DNA from: Calliphora vicina
Taxonomy: Eukaryota; Arthropoda; Insecta; Diptera; Calliphoridae
Direction: 5' to 3'
DNA: 64,000 nt
NCBI RefSeq assembly: GCF_958450345.1
Contig: NC_088783.1
Coordinates: 19,657,701-19,721,700, forward strand
The notes beneath the pieces were generated by a model. That model had not been told where the DNA came from. It saw nothing but the letters and a program-made list of their open reading frames with translations, and made no database searches. The translations under genes were made by a program, and so were the position numbers. Every line of letters begins with the position of its first letter. Position 1 is the first letter of the stretch. Shown here one piece after another: positions 33,169-44,211 of the stretch.

Positions 33169-33195
33169 TGTTAAGAATTTTTCGATCTCACTCCT
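33169..33195. repeat. Right 27-bp TIR of the DD37E element
   Basis: Exact inverted copy of 31898-31924. The same end is recognisable at the right edges of the decayed copies (about 7594-7620 and 30944-30970). Confidence 0.92.
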
Positions 33196-33324
33196 TATAT
33201 TTAATTGAAAGCTTAAGTAAATTTTGGGACATTCTTTAGAAAATGCAAAGTCAATTTCCCACCAAAATGTTGTATGTGATCTTACGGCTTTGGGCCTTTG
33301 CTTTTAGGTTAGGTGCTTTTAGAC

Positions 33325-33669
33325 CAGGGAAAGGCAAAACATGGGCGCCGCTTTTTTCATTTACTCTTCTCTTACGTACGTGTGCACACGCATTGTAGAG
33401 AAATAAACAACTTTTAATCAGTCTAGCTTGAGAACTCAAATAAGCAGGTTGTGTATCGTTTTTTATCGCACAATTTAAGAATCAGCGTTGCCAGGGAAAA
33501 AAAATATGTCCCAACATTTAAAGATGTATGATGAACAATATGAGATTTTACATTTTTAATTGGGGAAAAGCGACGAAAGTTTACTGGCAACACCGATTAG
33601 TGGTGAGAGCGGAGAGAGTGTATAACTAATACAATCGTAAAATGCAATAGTATAGGTTGCCTTTCCCTG
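33325..33669. mobile_element. 345-bp non-autonomous hAT element
   Basis: The ends CAGGGAAAGGCAA and TTGCCTTTCCCTG are perfectly inverted. TTTTAGAC is duplicated at 33317-33324 and 33670-33677. That 8-bp site again fits nTnnnnAn, and a CAGGG-type end is typical of hAT elements. The interior is non-coding and includes a locally GC-rich 'ATGGGCGCCG'. It lies 130 bp from the intact DD37E element. Confidence 0.87.
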
Positions 33670-33702
33670 TTTTAGACCAACAACAACTTAATTCGAGAAG
33701 TA

Positions 33703-33930
33703 CACAGAGAAAACAGATTCGTGATAGCAACCGAATTCGTTGCCTATCGAATGATTCTACCTTAGTGACCGAATTTTACAGTTGTGGCTACAAAATTTGT
33801 TAAGGGGTAACAAAAGTTTGATTACTCCAACCGAAATTCTTTTTTATCAACTGACTTTCTGTTAATAGAATCGAAAAATTCGATGTGTGCAACCGAATCA
33901 TTCGATTAGCAACAAATTCGGTTGTATGAA
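33703..33930. mobile_element. TA-flanked MITE (CACAGAGAAAAC family), right-truncated copy
   Basis: The left end CACAGAGAAAACAGATTCGT follows TA (33701-33702). The interior matches the complete copy at 44906-45140 ('ATTTTACAGTTGTGG', 'CAACCGAAATTCTT', 'TTTCTGTTAATAGAATCG'). The right TIR is missing after about 33930. Confidence 0.78.
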
Positions 33931-36117
33931 ATAGTAAGGTATAATGCCGAGATCGAGGAGCAATAATGCTGATTGGAAATCAAGTATTTGACTATTGCTT
34001 TGGGTTGTGTCGTCAAAGTAGTGAAGAACATTTGAGCAATATTAGCGTCAACTATTTGAATTCGTTATAATTCTCAATTAGTTTATATACATTTAAGTAA
34101 AAGAAATCAAGATGAGATGTTTAGAAGAAGCAAGAATTGAAAAACCTGAAAACAAAGCAAAACCCGACTAAGACAAAATTTTTACCTTAACCGAGACCAA
34201 TAATTAGCCATCTAAAAGCCGAAGCATTTATCTCCTTGAATTGTAGTTGTCGGATTTCATCCATCTTTTATTATAAAATAAATATGGTAAATTTACTTCA
34301 AAGCAAAGAAAACATTCTAAATTTACCCTACCAAACAACATAACATCTAATGAAGGGTATCCCAACATTCAACCAACAGTCCCCTGCTTATAAACTCCCT
34401 AAAGCCAGTACTTTATGCGATTTCGTATCCGTTTCTTTGGCATTCTTTTACGTTTTTACCAAACGTCATTGTCGTGTTTGTTGTTGTGAAGTACTTGTAA
34501 TGTTATTTTTTTTTTTTGTTTAAAACATCAGCTGGTTTTACTTTACTTTTTTGTAGCCCCTTCTTTCATGGAACCATTTTCATTTATGCCATATTTTTTC
34601 TACTTTTAATTTGCAACGTATTTGTAACTGTCAATTGTTGATTGCCACCATTTCGTTTATACGTTTTTTGTAAGCCCACTTTTTATTGCATTGCAGGCCG
34701 ATTTGCATACAATAGCAAAAAAAAAAGTTTTACAACTTGCGAAAGGAGAAAAGTATCGTTTGGTAAATCTGTACACAAAGTGTTTATGGAGCATTAAGAT
34801 AGGAATACCTTTGGCAATATAAAAGCAAAGTACAAAGTTCTTACTTCTTAGTATGATTCTCTTACACAGTATTTTTTTAGGAAAAACTTATTGGATTTTT
34901 AACTAGATATAATTTTACCAGAAGGAGTGAGGGAGTATTGTTTTCTTTAGTAGGTTTTTGTATGTTTTTTTCAGAGTTTTTAATGTAGAGCAGATTTTGT
35001 TAAACAAGATCTTGTTTAGTTTTAAATACCGGAAGACATTGTGTCTGCCACAATAGATTCTTTGTGTTTAACAGTAAGTGGTTTTACAAAGGAATATCTT
35101 AAGAGTAGGTAAATACATAAATTGTATGCTAATTTATCTTGAGTAGATCAATTTAGCAAAGAAAATTTGCTAAATAAACAAGGAATCCACAAAAAAAATA
35201 TAAAAATAAACCAAAATAAACATAAGTACTGCTAAGTTGTAGCTTATATTTCAAAACAAACTACACATATGCACACAATTTATATCTGTGGCATTAATCC
35301 GTTGGTCTTAAGCGCCAGGCCCTAAGATTACAGCAAGTGTAAACCCTGCTTGCAACTACACATGTTCTAGCAAAAATTTCTTCAATAGAAATTAAAAATA
35401 AAGAAATTACACAATACTTTTTTACTTGCAAATATTTGCATATTTTTAAACTAGGACCGGCTTAAAGCAGTAAACACTTGTTCGAGCTAAAGGATAATCC
35501 GATAGATTCACATTACATTCCTACAATTTATCCTGCTGCTTAAAGCAGTTGGTCTTTTGTTTTGTTCTAAACACCAGAACAGGTTGGTTGTTTTAGGCGG
35601 CTCTTTGTCTTTGGTTTACTTTAGCAGAAGACTTAAAGTCTAACTGAAACTAAAGAAGAACATCTTTAAAAATGTTGGTTTTATTTACAGAAAATCCTTT
35701 TGAAAAAATAAATAAAGTTTCTTTTATTGTGGGAGTATAAAGAAATTGGGTTTCCATTGTATGTTCTTTGTTTCAATTTATTTAAAGAATAGAGTATTTG
35801 TTTTAAACTAAAACTAAATAATGGTTACACAATAGTAATATGGCTTTTATTGTATATTTCAAGTGGTTGATATTGTTCTACTAAATTGCTGAACAATGTT
35901 CCAAAGCGCCAGCTTAAGGTTTCTTAAAATGGAATTTGAAACTTAAGAAAGATTACTTACTACTGGTCTTTTGGGAGATGAGGTTAAGACAAACTTATTT
36001 TAATATGGTTTAAAATACAACTGAATATGGGGAAAATATTTAAAAATTATATTCAGCTATGACGAATCTTGTATCTATATCCACCAGCAATATGTGATAA
36101 TTGTAAAAATATCAAAG
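33931..36117. other. Unique AT-rich stretch
   Basis: No gene or transposon recognised. A poly-T run occurs at 34506-34520. Confidence 0.45.
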
Positions 36118-36975
36118 CTTGCGGGAAGTTTTTCTTTACTTCTTTAATTTGTAAAAAAAAGTGTCGCTGAAGCACACCGACTGCTGACCAAAGCTTATGG
36201 TGAATGAGTTTCATCGGTTTCAACGTGTAGTTCATAAGTGATAATTTTGACACGGAAGACAAAGATAGCCCAGACCAGCCAAACACGTTTGAAGACCAAG
36301 AATTGGAGGCATTACTCTATGAAGATTGTTGTCCAACTCAACAAGTGATTGCTAAATCATTGTACTCTAGCATCAGTTTCAAAATGTTAGCGATATGAAG
36401 GATTCATCCAAAGGCAAGGAAATTTGGAACCATACGAATTGAAGCCGAGAGACCTTTAAAATAAAATAATTTTTGCATCGAATCATTACTTGCTATGAAA
36501 AATAGATCCATTATAATAACCGAAGCGTAAGAGATCGTATGTGAAGTCCAGCCAACCAGACGAATCGATACCAAAGCCAAATATCTATAGCACTAAGGTG
36601 AGGTGCTGAAATCTGAACAAACCTTCACAAATAACCTGTACCGAATGCAACTGATTCGTTTGAAGCGAGCAGTGGCCGAAAAACGACAAGATTATGTGGC
36701 CAGACATGAAACCGTAGTACTTAATTCATAATGACAACGCTCGGCCACATGTTGCAATACCTGTTAATAAGTATTTGGAATGAAGTGGTTGTAGAGTTTT
36801 GCCTCCAACTACTATATGTTTCTATCGATGCAGAATGCTCTCTCGGATACGCTTCACTTTGGAACAGAGTATCCGATATTGGTTTGATTCGTTCTTGGCC
36901 TCAAAAGTTCTTTTGGCTCGTCATCTATATGTTGACAGAAAGATGGGAAAAGATCATAGCTAACAATAGCTAACA
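36118..36975 (+). mobile_element. DD34D mariner copy B3, both ends missing
   Basis: Plus-strand transposase relic from the 'REVFLYFFNL'-equivalent segment (36120) to the 'WEKIIANNS' C-terminus at about 36950-36973. Intact elements of this family should end near WEK.IANNG. Both TIRs are missing and many frameshifts occur. The block encoding the third Asp is deleted near 36800. Confidence 0.8.
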
Positions 36976-37429
36976 TGGAGACGAGACATAATTTTCAAAA
37001 ATCTAACTCTTGCGACGTGCCATTCAGGTTACTCAATAAATCGAACGCCTTCTCACTCTAGCTGTCGTGAGATTGGGTAACCTGGGTGACATTACCAGCG
37101 AAAATTTAAGCAATGACAGGAATTAGTAAGCTGCTTGGGAAATTCAGTAAAGGTATCACTTCTGGCTATCGCCAAGTGGATAGCAATCAGAGAGCTTTCC
37201 ACCTCTACGAAAGACCCCATTTGTATAGATACTACTATATTCAGAGAAGAAATTTGTATGAGGACTGGGAGCATTCATAAACCGATTATTGTCATTGCTT
37301 GTCTTTTTATCAAAACAAACAAGTGTGAAAAATTCCATGATATCTTTTTAGTTCTTCAACTAATATTTCTATATGTTACAAAAGGAATGGGGTATAAAAA
37401 TATTGTTTCTTAAATTTTTTAGTGAAACA
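36976..37429. other. Unique stretch
   Basis: Nothing recognised. Overlapping frames on both strands at 37092-37413 have no family motif. Confidence 0.4.
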
Positions 37430-37544
37430 AATTTTATAGAAAAAAATTAATTTGTTGATCAAAACTCTAGTTAAAAAATATTTTTTTTTGATTTTGACCC
37501 ATTGTACGTCCAACTTGCTATGGTCTTATATACGTCGTTGCAAA
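37430..37544 (+). repeat. R2 dispersed repeat, part left of the hAT insertion
   Basis: 'GATTTTGACCCATTGTACGT' and 'TATGGTCTTATATACGTCGT' match 38660-38705. The repeat resumes after the hAT element at 38811, so the two parts are one interrupted copy. Confidence 0.7.
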
Positions 37545-37859
37545 TAGAGATGCCAAACGTGGAATACCGTTCCCGAAAATCCCGGGGTTTCCAGGAATTC
37601 CTAAATCCCGAAGCCCGGGATTTTTGATTTTTTAATTTTAAATCCCGGGGTTTTCGGGTTTTTATATAATAAATAGGGGAAATTGTAATTTTTGTTTGCC
37701 TTTTTCATTCATTTTGACATTCTACATGCCCGAATATCGCAAAGTGATGTTCAGCAAAGTTGTTAAGCTCAAGTCCTGCTACAATATAGTTAATAAAGGA
37801 AATCGGTATTTTTGGTTTTTCGTTGAGTGGGGCTCTATAAAATCCACTCTTTTTTTGTA

Positions 37860-38247
37860 AGTTATCTAACAAAACTCAATTTAAATCCTCTTCAAATGAA
37901 ATTGATTGTATCTCAGAAGAGGAGCTCGAACAAAATGAAAATATTTCGATTGCTAAAAGGCTAAAAGATATTATTAATAAATGTAAAAAACCCAAATAAC
38001 AATAACGAAACCAAATTATAATGTAGATTTGCAACTTGCAAAAGATATAGATCATTTTATTTCTGAAGGAACATGAGGGAAATACTTGCAGATTTGTTAC
38101 AAGTATTTGCAAACGGGTTTGCCAATGAGAAAGATGGAATGTGAAAGATGTTTTTTGGCAGCAGCATATGTCGGAAACAAAATTCGTTCCAGAATGGCAA
38201 ATGAAACCATAGATGCTATAGTATTCTTAAGAAGCTATTTAAAATAA
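37860..38247 (+). pseudogene. hAT transposase C-terminal remnant (dimerisation domain)
   Basis: The final 38 codons (38134-38247) read 'MECERCFLAAAYVGNKIRSR' and go on to end 'AIVFLRSYLK'. This matches the hAT C-terminal dimerisation domain (pattern ER.FS.A..….R.….…..LRS). In-frame codons just upstream give 'KYLQTGLPMRK', the usual linker position. Segments at 37880-37990 ('EEELEQNENISIAKRLKDII') look like the poorly conserved region before it, separated by stops. The catalytic core is absent. Confidence 0.82.
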
Positions 38248-38399
38248 ACACTATTTTTTTACTAAGGTACTGTTTTTTATCAGTATGTACATTAGCAGAA
38301 ACGCATTCTACGGAAAATTCTAAGAAATTTTCCCCAAGAAACCATAGGTCTAAAATCAAATCTTATTTTTCGCATTTCGACTTTTATCCAATAAAAAAA

Positions 38400-38735
38400 A
38401 ACTATTAAAAAAACAAGTAAGAGATCTATATTCGGCTGTGCCGAATTTTATATACCCTTCACCAAAATATACTTTAAAATAGAAATTTTAAATATTTTTA
38501 GGTAAACAAAATTTAATTTTTTTTCCAATTGTTTTTTAAAATTTAATAATTTTTTTTTTAATTTAAAAAAAAAATTTTTTAGTTTTTAAATTTTTTTTTT
38601 AATATTTAGTGAAAAAAAATTTTGGTGAAAAAAAAATTCGGGTTAAAAAATATTTTTATCGATTTTGACCCATTGTAGGTCCAACTTACTATGGTCTTAT
38701 ATATGTACATATCCATATTGTCTATATTAATCCCG
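38400..38735 (+). repeat. R2 dispersed repeat inside the hAT element
   Basis: It starts 'AAACAAGTAAGAGATCTATA' with 'CGGCTGTGCCGAATTTTATA', the same start layout as R1 (AACAAGTAAGGAAGT… in reverse at 533-490). It runs through poly-A/T sequence to 'CATATTGTCTATATTAAT'. Its end overlaps the hAT subterminal repeats. Confidence 0.6.
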
Positions 38736-38810
38736 GGTCGGGATTTCGGGATTCTTTACCAAATCCCGAACCCCGAGATTTTTAAAAATCAGTACCGATT
38801 AGCAACTCTA

Positions 38811-39030
38811 GTTGCAAATGTCTTTATAAAAACCTATCATTAAATATCCATATTCTCTATATTAATGACTTAGTAATCAAAAATAGGCAAAAAATCGAAG
38901 TTGTCCTTATTTTTTTCTTGTATCTCAGCCATTTGTCTCGATTTTAAATAGCAACCGAACGGGGTATACAGCGGATACATTGATAGATTACAAATGAAAA
39001 ATGTATAAAAAAGGGCATAAAAAAAATTTT
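38811..39030 (+). repeat. R2 dispersed repeat, part right of the hAT insertion
   Basis: 'TTGCAAATGTCTTTATAAAA', 'ATCTCAGCCATTTGT' and 'TAAATAGCAACC' continue the R2 copy interrupted at 37544. The block order matches 53575-53720. Confidence 0.65.
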
Positions 39031-39039
39031 GATGTATCA

Positions 39040-39896
39040 TAACATCCTATTTTTGTCCTAAAATTAATTAAATATTCCTTAAATTAGTATTTATTTCTTT
39101 AAAAAAATCAATGCAAATATACATAACAAAAGAAAATCTAAAAAAAATCCACTTATAAATCACATGTTCTCTTATTAACAAATATCACGTGTCCTTAATT
39201 TTAAATGTCATTATGCTTTTAATTTTTTCCATTGTTTAAAATTGTCTCTTATTCATTTTTCTGTATTGCTATTCTCTTTTCAATTAAGTACATCATCATA
39301 AGAATCAACACCAATTTAACATTCCAAAACATTTCTCAAATGACAATGACAATGCCAATGAGCCAGAACATGGTACGTACTAAGAGTTGTACTGATACGT
39401 TAAATCTTTCCAAATAAGTGTCATGACATAACAAAACACTAGTCGTCAACAACAAGAACAACAACAACAACAAAAAAGAAAGAAATCTACTACAAATATC
39501 ACTGTTTAAGCTTTAGAGCACTCATCAATGTCAAATGTCACGGAATAATAGCACAAGGCGGCGTCACAAATTTATCCTAACTGGGAAAACAAGTGTTTAA
39601 TTTTGTTTCATTTTTTTCTTTATATTTTTTTCCTTTTCGTTCTAGTTTTTTAAATAATAAAATGTCCTTTAAACTTAACTGCCACTTTAGCAGCTTTGCT
39701 TGTATGTAGGTATTTGTGTAAGTGTTTTTGTAGTGTTAGTAAAGTTTATAGACTTCAAGAAGCAGGACTGACTGCACAAAATGTTGTTACAATAAACCAA
39801 AAATTAAATGACAAGAAAGTGTAGTGTAGGGAGAGGACAACGAATTTTGGAGTGCCCTTCATAGCAAGAAAATAGTTGTTTTCAACATTAACTACT
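39040..39896. other. Unique stretch with CAA repeats
   Basis: A (CAA)n microsatellite lies at 39446-39475. No gene is recognised. Confidence 0.45.
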
Positions 39897-41400
39897 CAAT
39901 TTTTTGTATATCAAACAAAAAACATTTTGTGAAAATGAGCGAATTCATTGTGAATAAATTCGAAAAGACTCCATTGATTTTTATGGACGATATCTCATTT
40001 TTTTTATATTACATGTGGCTTTTCGAAAAAGCTATAAATCTGAACAATTTCTGCTACTTTCGATTTTTTATGATTTTTTAAAAACCAAAAAATTTTATAT
40101 TTTCAAATAAAAAATATATTTTTTGCTTCAATTTGTTATTATAAATCCGAAACTGCCAAGACAATTGAAATGCAATATATACGAGAAAATTTGTATATAA
40201 CATGGGAAAAACGTTTTCAAAATTCGATCATTCAAAACAAGAACATAAACTATCAATTTTATGCATATCAAATAAAAACCAAAATTATTTTTAAATTGAG
40301 CAAATTCACTTAATTGTGAATAAATTCGGAAAGAATCAATTGATTTTTATCATCGATATCTCATTTTGTTGCTATTACATGTGGCTTTGCAATAAAGCAA
40401 TAAATCTGAACAATATTTGCCGTTTTCGATTTTTCATGATTTTTTTAAAACAAAAAAAAATTATATTTTCAAGTAAAAAATATATTTTTTGCTTCAATTT
40501 GTTATTATAACTCCGAAACTACTGAGCCGATTGAAACGCAATATATATATGAAAATTTGTACATAGCATGGGGAAAATGTTTTCAATATTCAATCAATCG
40601 AATGAAGAACACTATCTATTCAATTTTATGTATATCAAACAAAAAACAAAAATTTTGTGAAAATGGGCGAATTCACGTAATTGTGAATAAATTCGAAAGG
40701 AATCCATAGATTTCTGTGATCGATACCTCATGTTATTCCTATTGCATATGGCTTTGCTATAAATCAACAAAACTGAACAATTTCATGATTTTTTAAAACA
40801 AAAAAAGTAAGAAATTTTCACATAAAACAGAATTTTTGCTTCAATTTGTTATTATAAATCCGAAACTGCTAAGACGATTGAAATGCAATATATACGAGAA
40901 AATTTGTACATAGCATGGGCAAAACGTTTTCAAAATTCGATCATTCAAAACAAGAACATAAACTACTCAATTTTATGCATATCAAACAAAAAACTAAAAT
41001 GTTGTGAAAATGGGCGAATTCACGTAATTGTGAATAAATTCGTAAAGAATACATCGATTTTAATGATTGATATCTCATTTTGTTCCCACTACATGTGGTT
41101 TTGCGATAGGGTAATAAATTTGAACAATTTCAGCCGTTTTCGAATTTTCATGATTTTTTTAAAACAAAATTTGCTATTTTCACGAAAAAAATATATTTTT
41201 TGTTTCAATTTGTTATTATAACTCCAAAACTACTGAGTTTATTGAAACGCAATATATAAACTGATTAAAGATTATGTAAATCTCAAATTTTCTAAGTTTA
41301 TTTTAATAATTTTGGACTAAACCTTTTTGAGTTATCATGAATTATGTGGAGGAACGTCTAAAAAAATTTATAATTTTACTTTAAATTTTTTAAGAAAAAA
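39897..41400 (+). repeat. R4 array: four tandem ~357-bp units
   Basis: The anchor TATCAAACAAAAAAC (or variant) begins at 39909, 40266, 40633 and 40980, giving spacings of 357, 367 and 347 bp. Each unit contains 'GAATTCAC…TTGTGAATAAATTCG', 'GATATCTCATTTTGTT', 'ACATGTGGCTTTGC' and 'GCTTCAATTTGTTATTATAA'. Frames at 40316-40510 and 40883-41221 are the same unit read as codons, not genes. The tail to 41400 matches the flank of the reverse copy at 1590. Confidence 0.85.
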
Positions 41401-41404
41401 AACT

Positions 41405-42535
41405 ACTACTACTTGAACATACATCAAAATGATTGACAAACTAAAACTACCTCCCCAGACTTTCACAAATTCTTAAAATCTCCTTGAACAAATTTACACC
41501 AGTATGATTTTTAATTTTGTTAGCTTCTGCAGAGATGAACACAAGAATTTTTTCTTCTTTTTTTTTTTCTTGTAGCTACAATTTTTATTAATCAAATGTA
41601 AAATGAGGAGGAAAATGAAAATTACTAACTAACAATATGGTGGCATGTTTAAGGTTTTTTTAAAAAATAAACGGTAAAACGTTACAATAGAAAACAACAT
41701 GGCGACCACGATAAACGCAAATCAACAACCAGAACGCATTTGGTTACGCTACATTTGTTTTATGATGAAAATCAACAAAAAATTTTGTGATTTTCTTTTG
41801 TGTTGTTATTTTTATTATTACAAAATGTTATATGAAAACAAAAAACTTTTGTATTTTTATGGAGGGTGTCCTCCACAAGCTTTTGTTGTGGACATGAACA
41901 TTTCTTGTTTCATTTTGGTTCCTCTTCATTTATTTATTTTATTGCGGCCTCATTTGCGTTATCAACTCAATGGCCTGTGGACATATTTTTATAATTGTTC
42001 TCTTGTTTATTTGCCACATGCCATTGATTTTCATGTTTTCTTTAATAAAACCAGCAACAACAAGGCCAACAAAAGCAACGAAACTTTTATCGTGGTCCAA
42101 TGAAAATACAGAAGGCAAATTGTTGTCCTTTATGGAATTATTGTAAATATAAATACAGAAATGTTGATGGGAGAGAAAAGTAATTGAAATAGGACACAAA
42201 TATAAACGATTGTTACCAATTTAATGGCAGGATTTACCAATATGAAACATCTTCTTCACTTATCTAATATATACTTAGTATTGTAACAAGTAATAACATT
42301 GAACTTTTAATATTTTATTATACACAATAAAAGTTTATCGATTGCAGAAATTAAAAAAAAAATATTAAACAAACATGATGCAAATCCATCAAATAGAAAC
42401 TGTTAGTTTTTATTACATAACCAGATTTTTGTACCCGGCTTTGCACGGGTACCATTAATTGTCTTAAAATATAAAAATAATTTCTTTTAAATAAATTATA
42501 AATATATTTGCGATTTTACAAAGCTATATGATGCC
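41405..42535. other. Unique stretch with a 134-codon frame of doubtful coding status
   Basis: A plus-strand frame at 41699-42103 starts 'MATTINANQQPERIW' and is rich in Phe, Tyr and Leu. A minus-strand frame overlaps it. No family motif is seen. A start-like R5 piece with the palindrome 'GTACCCGGC…GCACGGGTAC' lies at 42431-42452. Confidence 0.4.
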
Positions 42536-42719
42536 ATCAGCGCAAAAGTAGTGTAACGCACAATTTTTTTTTGGTTGCTGTTCTGGTGTTACATTAACAA
42601 TATCAATACATATGGAGCTGAAAAAAATCGTGTTTGCACAGAGCATATTATAATAAAGTGGTGTAAGTTGAATATACCACTAAATAAATAGTTTGGGGTT
42701 ACACCACTTTTGCACCGAT
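42536..42719. mobile_element. 184-bp MITE with ~22-bp imperfect TIRs
   Basis: The left end ATCAGCGCAAAAGTAGTGTAAC and the reverse complement of the right end ATCGGTGCAAAAGTGGTGTAAC differ at only three positions. The interior is non-coding. The target duplication is not clear, so the class is open. Confidence 0.65.
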
Positions 42720-42814
42720 AGTTTCATATAACAAGTGTTATAAAAAAGTATTGAAACTATTAGTTTTTATTAATTTTAACTGCTTTATTCTTAAATTTCC
42801 CGAACGTGTTGTAA

Positions 42815-42930
42815 AACGCCTTTCAATAAGGACTTCCGAACTTTGACAGCTGTTAGTGGCCATATTGCTGAAGATACATATGTCAATTGGCAGGTACATA
42901 TGTTTGTTTTGCCAAATCATCTTGGTCGGA
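42815..42930 (+). repeat. DD41D mariner 5' fragment
   Basis: 'TTTCAATAAGGACTTCCGAA' followed by 'TTTGACAGCTGTTAGTGGCC' parallels 63226-63260, where the same 5' region precedes recognisable transposase codons. The downstream coding part is missing. Confidence 0.5.
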
Positions 42931-43099
42931 TGTAGAGTTCAACAACACGTGCTTTTTAACACTTTCTGGTTCAAATTGATAAAAAAAAAATATTTTCTAG
43001 TTGTTAATTGTCTATTATGATGTTTACAGTTAAATAACCGATTAAGTTCGTCCCCTGATGGCTGATTTTGTCCCCTGATGGCTGATTTGGCCCACCAAA

Positions 43100-43350
43100 T
43101 ATCAAAAATAGATAAAAATCTTATATCTCAGCTATTTGTGGGCCGATTGAATTCCCGATATATTGATATATCAATCATGTTAGTAAGTTATTTGGGGCTA
43201 CGGAAAGTTGATTTCAACATAAAGACGGACTTGGCTAGATCGACTCCGCTATACTTTGTGAGGTCGCAAATGAAAAATGTAGAAATTACAAATGGAATGT
43301 CAAACATACATATACATACATATGAAGGGTATAAAAATAGAGCCTTCTGA
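43100..43350 (+). repeat. R2 dispersed repeat fragment
   Basis: 'ATCTCAGCTATTTGTGGGCC', 'GATTTCAACA', 'GGACTTGGCTAGATCGACTC' and 'GAAGGGTATAAAAAT' follow the R2 order seen at 53670-53960. The 90-codon frame at 43078-43350 lies within it and is not a gene. Confidence 0.7.
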
Positions 43351-44211
43351 CGATTTTCAATTATTGGGCGTATGACTGGATTCACAATAGATGGCGTATC
43401 TTTTTAACTTGCAACATATCTGTCATTTATTCTCACTTGGTTATTGAACATTATAGTGTGAACAACAAATTTTTTTTTTTGCTTCGAAAATCGTCATATG
43501 CGGGAAGTTTTGCTTCTGAAAAAAATTCCGCTGAAGCACATCGATTGCTCATCAAAGCTTATGGTGAATATGTTCCATCAGTTTCAACGTGCGAGAGATG
43601 GTTTGTTCGGTTCAGAAGTGTTGATTTTGACACGGAAGACAAAAATCGCCCAGGCTAGCCAAAAAAGTTTGAAGACCTAGAATGGAGGCATTACTCCATG
43701 AAGATTGTAAGAAAACTAAACAAAAGCTTGCAAAATCATTAGGAGCTACACAAGCAGCAATTTCAAAACATTTTCGAGCAGCAGCATTCATCCAAAACAG
43801 AGAAATTGTGTACCATACGAATTCAAGCCGAATTGAAAAATGATTTTGCATTTCTGAAATGGTGGTTGAAGGCTATAAAAAGAAATCATTACTTAAGATG
43901 AAAAATGGAACCATTACAGTAATCCGAAGTGTACGATCTCTATGTGAACTCCGGCCAGAGAGACGAATGGACACCAAATCCAAATATCCATGGCGCTAGG
44001 GTAATTCTCTGTATTTGGTGGGAGCAAACGGGTCCTTTCTATTATAAGTTGATGAAATCTGACCAGACCATCACAGGGAACCTATACTGAATGCAACTGA
44101 TTCGTTTCAAACGAACATTGGCCGAAAAACGCACAGAATATGCTGTCAGACATGACAACGCTCGGCCACATGTTGAAATACCAGTTGAAAAGTATTTAGA
44201 ATGAAGTGGTT

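Larger units (their letters stand above)
31898..33195 (-). mobile_element. Apparently complete DD37E Tc1/mariner transposon
   Basis: 1,298 bp, bounded by perfect 27-bp inverted repeats starting AGGAGTGAGATCGAAAAATT and flanked by TA (31896-31897 and 33196-33197). It carries a single uninterrupted transposase gene on the minus strand. The three other copies of the family in this window are broken, so this is the youngest. The DD37E spacing places it in the ITmD37E group of Tc1/mariner elements. Whether it is active cannot be seen from sequence. Confidence 0.92.
37545..38810 (+). mobile_element. Decayed hAT transposon with 8-bp target duplication
   Basis: The ends TAGAGATGCCAA and the reverse complement of TTAGCAACTCTA form imperfect TIRs. 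GTTGCAAA is duplicated at 37537-37544 and 38811-38818, fitting nTnnnnAn. Subterminal arrays of CCCGGGATT-type palindromes lie at both ends (37580-37660 and 38740-38790), as in the 4964-5756 element. At 1,266 bp it is much shorter than an autonomous hAT, but it keeps the C-terminal part of a transposase gene. A piece of R2 repeat has entered it at 38400-38735. Confidence 0.87.

Noticed and set aside
40883..41221. 112-codon frame as a gene
   Set aside because: It is one unit of the R4 tandem array; a similar frame occurs at 40316-40510 in the neighbouring unit.
39897..41400. CRISPR array or gene cluster from the regular ~357-bp spacing
   Set aside because: The whole unit repeats, with no distinct spacers; this is a eukaryotic tandem repeat.
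41699..42103. 134-codon plus-strand frame as a host gene
   Set aside because: It overlaps a minus-strand frame, is dominated by Phe/Tyr/Leu/Asn, and shows no recognisable domain. Kept only as a note in the surrounding stretch.
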